Notes under the pieces: model-generated
Databases searched by the model: none
Seen by the model: the letters and a program-made list of their open reading frames with translations, nothing else
What the model was told of the DNA's origin: nothing
In this document: positions 1-5,358 of the stretch, piece by piece
How positions within the stretch are numbered: the first letter of the stretch is position 1
Layout: each line of letters opens with the position of its first letter
Assembly: GCA_964587175.1 (NCBI GenBank)
Contig: CAZPKK010000024.1
Location: 1 to 21,441, forward strand
Direction of reading: 5' to 3'
DNA from: CALXVA01 sp964587175
Lineage (GTDB): Bacteria; Bacillota; Clostridia; TANB77; CAG-508
DNA: 21,441 nucleotides
Made by a program: the position numbers and the translations under genes

Positions 1-58
1 TATTATATCATTATGAAAAATAAATACAATATTTTTAACAAAAATTATAAAAATGATT

Positions 59-1135
59 TTATCTCAAATCAATAATATCACAATTTCTTTCACCTGTACC
101 TATAATTGTAACTGGTGTATTAGTTGTTTCTTCAATTTTATGAATAAAGTCTTTTACTTTAGTTGGTAAATCATTATAATTATTACACCTATATGCTTTC
201 CAATCAATATATTGTGCAAAATTTAAGACAATTTGTGTTGGATTATTTATCATTACATTATATTTTAATCTATCCCAGTTCATTTCAAACACTCTTCTAA
301 CTTTTTTTGTAACAGTTGTATATTCTTGCAAATCTATATTAGAATTACATCTTTCTTTAATTTCATCCCAAGTAAGTTCTTTACTTCCAGCATAATCTCC
401 GCTATATATATCTATACCTATATTAGTTTTATTACTAATTCTTATAGGATATGGTCTTATAATCATTATTATATCTTTTACTTTAAAAGGAGAAATACCT
501 GCGTCTGCAATCAATTGACTAGCACTACATTGTCTACTTGTTACATTAGGATAATCAAGTCCATAGTTTATATCCAAATCTGCTCCCTGAGCACCTTCTA
601 CTAATATAGAATTTTGTGATTGATTCAATATAATAGAAGTATCTACAATTTCTATTTTACTTTTAGCATAGTCTGAAAAATTATTATAGAAATCTTTTAT
701 TAGTTCTACTTCTGGTAATCTCATAATCTTTTCTGATAAAGCTGAACCACAGCCTTTAAAGGTAGAACCGCTTTTTATTAATTGTTTTTCTTGTTTTCTA
801 TGTTTCTCTTTAATAATCATTGCTCTGGGATGTATGTAAATCTTTCTTTCTCCTAGAATATCTTTATATTTTATTAGTTCGTTTTCTAGTATTTCTGGAG
901 TAATAATACTACCAGCATTTAAACATAGTTTAGTATTACTGTTTATTATAGCCATAGGTAGATGACTGACTACAATTTTTTCTTCATTATCTTTGACATA
1001 TGTATGTCCTGCATTTGAAGACCAATTATTAGTTGATATCTCCATATTATCTTTTTGAGCAATATAGCCACAAATTTTACCTTTTCCGCAACTTCCAGCT
1101 TGCCCATCTATAACAACAGTTACGTTTCTATTCAT
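59..1135 (-). CDS. Adenylosuccinate synthetase-like (PurA/PurZ superfamily) protein
   Basis: A 358-aa member of the adenylosuccinate synthetase superfamily, which joins aspartate to a purine nucleotide 6-oxo group using GTP or ATP. Visible family motifs are the P-loop region GQAGSCGKGK (residues 11-20), NAGHT (41-45, with the conserved catalytic His), GSTFKGCGSA (123-132), EGAQGADLDI (180-189) and YPNVTS (195-200). Canonical PurA is about 430 aa and reads GDEGKGK in the P-loop; here Ser15 stands where the catalytic Asp should be, and the protein is about 70 aa short. Loss of that Asp and reduced length are features I recall for phage PurZ (2-aminoadenylosuccinate synthetase). I chose the ATG at 1135 because AGGAAG lies 8 nt upstream; a GTG at 1144 overlaps that site. 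The gene starts 12 nt after the stop of the Nudix gene, so they are probably co-transcribed. Superfamily membership is firm; the substrate is not known. Confidence 0.8.
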   Translation of the reverse strand: MNRNVTVVIDGQAGSCGKGKICGYIAQKDNMEISTNNWSSNAGHTYVKDNEEKIVVSHLPMAIINSNTKLCLNAGSIITPEILENELIKYKDILGERKIYIHPRAMIIKEKHRKQEKQLIKSGSTFKGCGSALSEKIMRLPEVELIKDFYNNFSDYAKSKIEIVDTSIILNQSQNSILVEGAQGADLDINYGLDYPNVTSRQCSASQLIADAGISPFKVKDIIMIIRPYPIRISNKTNIGIDIYSGDYAGSKELTWDEIKERCNSNIDLQEYTTVTKKVRRVFEMNWDRLKYNVMINNPTQIVLNFAQYIDWKAYRCNNYNDLPTKVKDFIHKIEETTNTPVTIIGTGERNCDIIDLR

Positions 1136-1147
1136 TAAAAACACTTC

Positions 1148-1579
1148 CTATTCATAAAACTTTTTTATACCTTCAATATCAAAGATTTCTTTAATAAATT
1201 GACTTATATTGGCAAGTCCAGCTAATTCTTTATTGTCAAAATCTAAAGCAAAATTAATATCTTTCCATTCATATATTCCTTCATAATTTGATTTTACTTG
1301 AACTTCATCTATAAAATCATATAAAACACTTAAATTTGTTCCTTTATTCATTTGATTCGTTTCTGGATAAATATATGTTATAAATAATTTTGGATTATCT
1401 AATTTTATTTCTGTTTCTTCATAACATTCTCTTATTGTTGCTTGAATTTCAGTTTCATTTTCTTCTATTTTGCCACCTATGCCATTCCAACAATTCTTAT
1501 AAGGTGGTTTATTTCTTTTTACCATTAATACTTTTTTATAGTCTTTTGTAAATAAAAAAATAACAACAAACTTTTTCAT
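1148..1579 (-). CDS. Nudix (MutT-like) hydrolase
   Basis: A 143-aa Nudix hydrolase. The Nudix box runs from about residue 36 to 58: Gly36, Glu42, Arg50-Glu51 and Glu54-Glu55, which bind the catalytic Mg2+, are all present. The Gly near the end of the box is Glu57. The family cleaves nucleoside diphosphates linked to another moiety, often (d)NTPs. The N-terminus (MKKFVVIFLF) is a beta strand, not a signal peptide, so the protein is cytosolic. It is the first gene of a minus-strand pair with the PurA-like gene. An AAAGGATG site lies upstream of the ATG. The pairing suggests purine nucleotide metabolism, for instance making a nucleoside monophosphate or removing a competing triphosphate; this is inference, and the substrate cannot be read from sequence. 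Confidence 0.85.
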   Translation of the reverse strand: MKKFVVIFLFTKDYKKVLMVKRNKPPYKNCWNGIGGKIEENETEIQATIRECYEETEIKLDNPKLFITYIYPETNQMNKGTNLSVLYDFIDEVQVKSNYEGIYEWKDINFALDFDNKELAGLANISQFIKEIFDIEGIKKFYE

Positions 1580-1730
1580 TTCTATTTTTCATCCTTTTAT
1601 AAATATTATTTATTTTTAAGTATTTTATCATAAATTTTAGAATAATTATATACAAAATAAAAAAATTTAATTTCTATTTTCTTTTGATAAATCACTTGCA
1701 AAAATGCCAAACTTATGTTAAATTATAAAC

Positions 1731-1837
1731 AATAAATCGAATTATATAAAAAGAGCATTACTAATAGCAGAGATATTTTTTCGCATACCTGCTCCGTAAT
1801 CGCTCCAACGACGAATCTGTTCGAACTAATAGAACAG
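1731..1837 (+). ncRNA. Structured leader RNA (copy 1), unidentified motif
   Basis: This lies 5' of the AraC-type regulator. Helix P1 pairs GAGCATTAC (1753-1761) with GTAAT-c-GCTC (1796-1805). Helix P2 pairs AGCAG (1766-1770) with CTGCT (1789-1793). The loop carries ATATTTTTTCGCAT. A second hairpin, CTGTTC/GAACAG, spans 1817-1837 and is followed by a terminator. A TATAAA (1724-1729) just upstream could be the -10 box. The same block, with compensating differences in the P2 stem, recurs at 4626-4700. I do not recognise a named riboswitch class; it could be a drug- or metabolite-responsive attenuator. Confidence 0.55.
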
Positions 1838-1848
1838 TTAAATACAAA

Positions 1849-1882
1849 ATCAATCAGAAAATAAAATCTGATTAATTTTTTC
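1849..1882 (+). terminator. Intrinsic terminator in the leader of the AraC-type gene
   Basis: AATCAGA (1852-1858) pairs with TCTGATT (1867-1873), and the stem can be extended by AAT/ATT across one mismatch. A run of six T follows at 1876-1881. It sits about 95 nt before the AraC-type start codon and downstream of the structured leader, the layout expected for transcriptional attenuation. Confidence 0.65.
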
Positions 1883-1976
1883 TTTCTTCTGTTACAGATA
1901 TTCAAATTAATATAGAAGCAGAACATTATATGATTTAGAAAAAATGTTTTAATAAAAAAGAAATCGAGGAAAATAT

Positions 1977-2774
1977 ATGAATAAACAAAGTAATGAAAGA
2001 TTTAATGATTTAATTAATTATATAGAAGATAATCTTTGTGAACAAATCAGCTATAAGAAACTAGCTCAAATACTTGGTGTAAACGAATATACAATGCATA
2101 GAATTTTTTTATTTGTAACCAATTATACTTTGGCTGATTATATAAGAAAAAGAAGATTAAGTATGTCTGCACTAGATTTACTTGATGGTAAGGAAAAAAT
2201 AATCGACATTGCAATAAAATATAATTATGAATCTTCACAAGCTTTTTCTAGAGCTTTTAAATCTATGATGGGTTTTATTCCAAGTGAGATAAATAATAAT
2301 AAAAATAATATAAAATTCTTTTCGCAATATGAGCTAATAAATGAAGATGTGATAGATGAATTTCATTATCATATAGAAAAAAATATGAAATTTAACTTAT
2401 ATGCTATTTACATAAAAACAACAATCAAAAACTGCCATAATGAAGCTCCTATATTTTGGAAAGAGAATTATAAGTATATAAAAGGGAAAAAAGAATATGG
2501 TCTATTAGAATATGATAAAACTTGTAGTATAGACGAAGCAGTATATTATATAGCTTCTACAGAAAAGTTTAAAAATGCAATAGAGTTAAATTTGAAATCT
2601 AGTAATTATTTAGTTTTTGAATGTGATTATATAAATTCTACTTCATTGTATGAATTTTGTAAAAAAATATATAGGACAATCATTCCTAATATTGAATGCG
2701 AATTAGAAGATTTACCAGATATTGAAGAATATTTACCTAACGATAAATTAAAGTTATATATTCCAATAAAATAA
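1977..2774 (+). CDS. AraC family regulator with GyrI-like effector domain
   Basis: A 265-aa transcription regulator. Residues 1-105 form the two helix-turn-helix motifs of the AraC/XylS DNA-binding domain, including a region around LAQILGVNEYTMHRIF and the second motif near YNYESSQAFSRAFKSMMGFIPSEI. Residues about 115-265 resemble a GyrI-like (BmrR/Rob C-terminal) small-molecule binding domain. This arrangement, HTH first and effector domain second, is typical of regulators that sense drugs or other hydrophobic ligands. The start is supported by CGAGGA 6 nt upstream. The gene sits behind a structured leader with an intrinsic terminator, so its own expression is probably attenuated. No efflux pump is adjacent, so the target genes are unknown. 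It ends in a strong terminator. Confidence 0.87.
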   Translation: MNKQSNERFNDLINYIEDNLCEQISYKKLAQILGVNEYTMHRIFLFVTNYTLADYIRKRRLSMSALDLLDGKEKIIDIAIKYNYESSQAFSRAFKSMMGFIPSEINNNKNNIKFFSQYELINEDVIDEFHYHIEKNMKFNLYAIYIKTTIKNCHNEAPIFWKENYKYIKGKKEYGLLEYDKTCSIDEAVYYIASTEKFKNAIELNLKSSNYLVFECDYINSTSLYEFCKKIYRTIIPNIECELEDLPDIEEYLPNDKLKLYIPIK

Positions 2775-2824
2775 ATAAAACAAGTGATTTTTTTAGTGTT
2801 AAAAAGGTCACTTGTTTTATTTTA
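2773..2824. terminator. Bidirectional intrinsic terminator
   Basis: A 15-bp perfect stem (2773-2787 with 2808-2822) has A-rich and T-rich flanks, so it can act on either strand. It separates the AraC-type gene, whose stop codon it overlaps, from the radical SAM gene. Confidence 0.85.
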
Positions 2825-2886
2825 AAAAGAGATACAATAAATATGTAGAATATTATCTCAATTTGAATTAACTAGGAGGTTATGAG

Positions 2887-3909
2887 ATGAATGAATATTT
2901 AACTCGTGAAATCTGGAAAATGCGGAAAAATATCAAAACTGAAGCGGGAACACCAGTAGTATCTCTCAGCCGAATAGAAAATAAAATTTATCAATTACTT
3001 TTTCTGTCTTGTGGATGCGAAAATGCCTGTACCTTTTGCAATTATGGTTTTGACTACAATCTTACATTAGAAATGGTCAAACCAGAACTTCAAAAAATAA
3101 GACTTGAAGATTTTGATATAGTTGAATTGGAACTCGAAGCAAACGGCTCATTTCTTTCTGAAAGGGAAATTCCATATGATTTATTTCTTGAGATATTACA
3201 TTTTGTATCCAATAGGAACATTCCGGTAATTACAATGGAAACTCATTATAATACAATCACAGAGAAGAAACTTCAGGACATTAGAAGAATTCTTGGCGAA
3301 GAACAGAAAATACAGTTTGAGATGGGATTTGAATCAGCTGATGAAGATGTTAGAGCAATTTATAATAAAGATCTAAACATGGAAAAGTACCTTGAAGTGA
3401 CAAGATTGTGTGAAAAATACCAAATTGGTCTTCAAATCAATGTACTTTTAGGTGCTCCATTCTTGACTCGCGAACAACAAATTCAAGACTGTTTAAATTC
3501 TCTCGAATTTATCTATGGTAAGATGCCTAAAGGAACTATTGCAGTACTATTCCCAATAAACATTAAAGAGAATACAATGTTAAAGCGTTGGCAAAACCTT
3601 GGCTTTTATGACCAAATTTCATCTTGGGAGTTTATTGAACTTCTTTATAAAATTCCTGAAGAATATTTGGACAGGTTTACTATTGCATGGTGGGGAAACA
3701 GAGAAAATTCTTTTACAAAAGGTATTATGCAATTTCCTAAAACATGTGATAAATGTAGAGAGCGATTAATGAAATTCTATGTTGATTTTTGTTGTAACTG
3801 GAATCCTTACTATCGAAAAAACCTACTTGATAAAATTTGGTCAACAAGATGTAGGTGTGACGCGGATGCGACAAAGAATAATATTCCGCAAAGCAAAACA
3901 GATGGCTAA
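2887..3909 (+). CDS. Radical SAM protein, function unknown
   Basis: A 340-aa radical SAM enzyme. The [4Fe-4S] motif CxxxCxxC is C44-ENA-C48-TF-C51 (CGCENACTFCNYG), followed by an Elp3/MiaB-like barrel with GFESADEDV near residue 147, where SAM is bound. The last 60 residues hold further cysteines (CDKC, CC and CRC pairs), which could ligate a second cluster or a zinc ion. The overall pattern is reminiscent of the RNA-modifying TIGR01210/Elp3-like group, but I cannot assign a substrate. AGGAGG lies 7 nt before the ATG. Codon use looks richer in CTC, ATC and GGC than the flanking genes, hinting at acquisition. The gene stands alone between two strong terminators, so context does not help. Confidence 0.8.
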   Translation: MNEYLTREIWKMRKNIKTEAGTPVVSLSRIENKIYQLLFLSCGCENACTFCNYGFDYNLTLEMVKPELQKIRLEDFDIVELELEANGSFLSEREIPYDLFLEILHFVSNRNIPVITMETHYNTITEKKLQDIRRILGEEQKIQFEMGFESADEDVRAIYNKDLNMEKYLEVTRLCEKYQIGLQINVLLGAPFLTREQQIQDCLNSLEFIYGKMPKGTIAVLFPINIKENTMLKRWQNLGFYDQISSWEFIELLYKIPEEYLDRFTIAWWGNRENSFTKGIMQFPKTCDKCRERLMKFYVDFCCNWNPYYRKNLLDKIWSTRCRCDADATKNNIPQSKTDG

Positions 3910-3926
3910 TACCATCTGTTTTGTGT
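3895..3926. terminator. Bidirectional terminator between radical SAM and nitroreductase genes
   Basis: AAAACAGATGG (3895-3905) pairs perfectly with CCATCTGTTTT (3912-3922) around a 6-nt loop. The radical SAM stop codon (3907-3909) lies in the loop. The T/A-rich flanks let it serve the convergent nitroreductase gene as well. Confidence 0.85.
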
Positions 3927-3929
3927 TTG

Positions 3930-4481
3930 TTAATTTAATAGTAAATCTTTTAAATCTTTTTTTATTTTTGGTGGATAGTTATATATCGGATTACCAACAA
4001 TAAATCCACATATTTGTTCAAAATCTTTTATTCCTAGATATTTATCAATTTCATTTTCTATATATAAAGTATCACATAAAATACAACTTCCTAATCCTAA
4101 ATTTACAGCTTGTAAACTCATATTCTCTATTGCACAGCCTAATGATATATAATCAGGTTTTTTATAATTTTCATTTTTGGATTTAGATTTATACCCATCA
4201 CTATAAATCATTATCATTTTATTAGCTGTACGTATTTGCTCTGCTGACCCTTTTACACTGGTTTTTTCTTTCGGATTTTGCTTATCCCATTCAAAGAGCA
4301 TGTTCATAATGTCATCTTTTTGCTTATTGTTTAAAATATAAAATTTCCAAGGTTGCCTATTTCTTGCAGAAGGAGCTAGACTTCCACTTGATAGAATTTT
4401 TTCCAATTGTTTTTCAGAAACTTCATCATTTGTAAATAATCTGGCAGAACGTCTATTATTAACTATTTCATCAAAATTCAT
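3930..4481 (-). CDS. Nitroreductase family protein
   Basis: A 183-aa FMN-dependent nitroreductase-fold protein. The family signature is clear: an N-terminal FDEIVNNRRSARLF with the FMN phosphate-binding Arg residues, then SLAPSARNRQPWKFYI (residues about 35-50), a central GCAIENMSLQAVNLGLGSCIL helix, and a C-terminal IVGNPIYNYPPK. These enzymes use NAD(P)H to reduce nitroaromatics, quinones or flavins; the physiological substrate cannot be inferred. The length is normal for the short family. GAGGT lies just upstream of the ATG. A promoter on the minus strand is visible at 4527-4556. The gene is convergent with the radical SAM gene and shares its terminator. Confidence 0.9.
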   Translation of the reverse strand: MNFDEIVNNRRSARLFTNDEVSEKQLEKILSSGSLAPSARNRQPWKFYILNNKQKDDIMNMLFEWDKQNPKEKTSVKGSAEQIRTANKMIMIYSDGYKSKSKNENYKKPDYISLGCAIENMSLQAVNLGLGSCILCDTLYIENEIDKYLGIKDFEQICGFIVGNPIYNYPPKIKKDLKDLLLN

Positions 4482-4526
4482 ATCAATACCTCATAAAAAA
4501 TATTAAATGTATTTTATAATATTCAG

Positions 4527-4556
4527 AGTATATAAAAGTGACTTTAACGGTATCAA
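4527..4556 (-). promoter_or_regulatory. Sigma-A type promoter for the nitroreductase gene
   Basis: On the minus strand, TTGATA (4556-4551) and TATACT (4532-4527) are separated by 18 nt, about 45 nt before the start codon. Confidence 0.55.
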
Positions 4557-4625
4557 ATTTGTTTATATAAAATTAATAATTCATATTGGTTGCAAAAATA
4601 TAAATGTTATGTTAGAGTATAATTA

Positions 4626-4705
4626 AATAAATCGAATTATATAAAAGAGCTTTACTTGTGTAGGACATATTTTTTCGCATGACTATTCCGTATTTGCTCT
4701 AATGA
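4626..4705 (+). ncRNA. Structured leader RNA (copy 2), unidentified motif
   Basis: This copy shares with 1731-1805 the block AATAAATCGAATTATATAAA, the GAGC/GCTC closing helix (4647-4650 with 4696-4699), the loop ATATTTTTTCGCAT (4667-4680) and CCGTA. The inner helix is kept with different bases: GTAG/CTAT at 4660-4663 and 4682-4685 instead of AGCAG/CTGCT. TATAAT at 4618-4623 could be its -10 box. Unlike copy 1, no second hairpin or terminator follows, so this copy may be truncated. Confidence 0.5.
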
Positions 4706-4709
4706 TGTT

Positions 4710-4976
4710 TTGATTTATTTTTGTGTATTAAAAGAAATAACAAAACCTAAAAAAATAATAGCAATAGTTTTAATAGTGTTTTTAGCATTTCTTGCTAAAT
4801 ATACATCAATAGAAAAAGTGGGTGATTCTATTCCATCAGTATCTGATTTGGAAAATGAATTAGTTGAAAGAAATTTATATACAGATGAGTATTTATTGTT
4901 TGGTGTAGATAATATAGGAAATAATGTTCATAAAATAGACTCAAATACGCTTGATAATTATGCAAATAATTTATAA
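4710..4976 (+). CDS. Small putative membrane-anchored protein, possibly a remnant
   Basis: An 88-codon frame opening with TTG and lacking any recognisable ribosome binding site. The N-terminal third holds one hydrophobic segment (KIIAIVLIVFLAFLAKY, residues about 16-32), which would act as a membrane anchor or uncleaved signal. The remainder is acidic and hydrophilic and ends in a run of Asn/Asp. I recognise no domain. The start falls directly at the end of the second leader-RNA copy, and there is no ATG in frame, so this may be the 3' part of a gene whose original start was lost. It could also be a real short protein translated from the leader transcript. Confidence 0.35.
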   Translation: MIYFCVLKEITKPKKIIAIVLIVFLAFLAKYTSIEKVGDSIPSVSDLENELVERNLYTDEYLLFGVDNIGNNVHKIDSNTLDNYANNL

Positions 4977-5035
4977 AAACATTATAATAAATGAAAATTG
5001 ACTATTAATTATAAAAAAATAGAGGGTGAGGAGTT

Positions 5036-5256
5036 ATGTTAAAAGAAAAATTGTTAGAAGATTTAAAAAATTGTATGAAAGAAAAAAATGTTGTTCGTAA
5101 GAATGTTATTCAGATGGTAAGAGCAGCAATTTTACAAGTAGAAAAAGATAAACAAATTACATTAGATGATAATCAAATAATAGAAATAATTGCGAAAGAG
5201 TCTAAAAAGAGAAAAGATGCTTTAGCAGATTATGAAAAGAGTGGAAGAGAAGATTT
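5036..5256 (+). CDS. yqeY: GatB/YqeY domain protein, 3' end lost in assembly gap
   Basis: The first 73 residues of a YqeY-type protein (normally about 148 aa). The pattern MLKEKLLEDLKNCMKEKN, then VIQMVRAAILQVEKDKQI and IIEIIAKESKKRKDAL, matches the N-terminal helical part of the family, which shares the tRNA-binding C-terminal fold of GatB amidotransferase. Its exact role is not established; in Firmicutes it often sits near rpsU. GAGGAG lies 5 nt before the ATG. The reading frame runs into the N block at 5257, so about half the protein is missing. Nothing suggests it is truly truncated in the organism. Confidence 0.85.
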
Positions 5257-5356
5257 NNNNNNNNNNNNNNNNNNNNNNNNNNNNNNNNNNNNNNNNNNNN
5301 NNNNNNNNNNNNNNNNNNNNNNNNNNNNNNNNNNNNNNNNNNNNNNNNNNNNNNNN
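5257..5356. other. Assembly gap of 100 N
   Basis: Exactly 100 N, the usual placeholder for unknown length. The sequence on the two sides encodes different proteins. The missing YqeY C-terminus (about 75 codons) plus the missing ATPase N-terminus (about 30 codons) need more than 300 nt, so the true gap is larger than shown. Confidence 0.98.
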
Positions 5357-5358
5357 AA

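Noticed and set aside
326..604. Plus-strand frame inside the PurA-like gene
   Set aside because: Low-complexity antisense translation rich in Tyr, Ile and Ser, with no start signals.
1..1579. A complete phage Z-genome (diaminopurine) cassette
   Set aside because: Only the PurA-like gene fits. No HD-type DatZ, MazG-like MazZ or DpoZ polymerase is present, and there are no phage genes around it.
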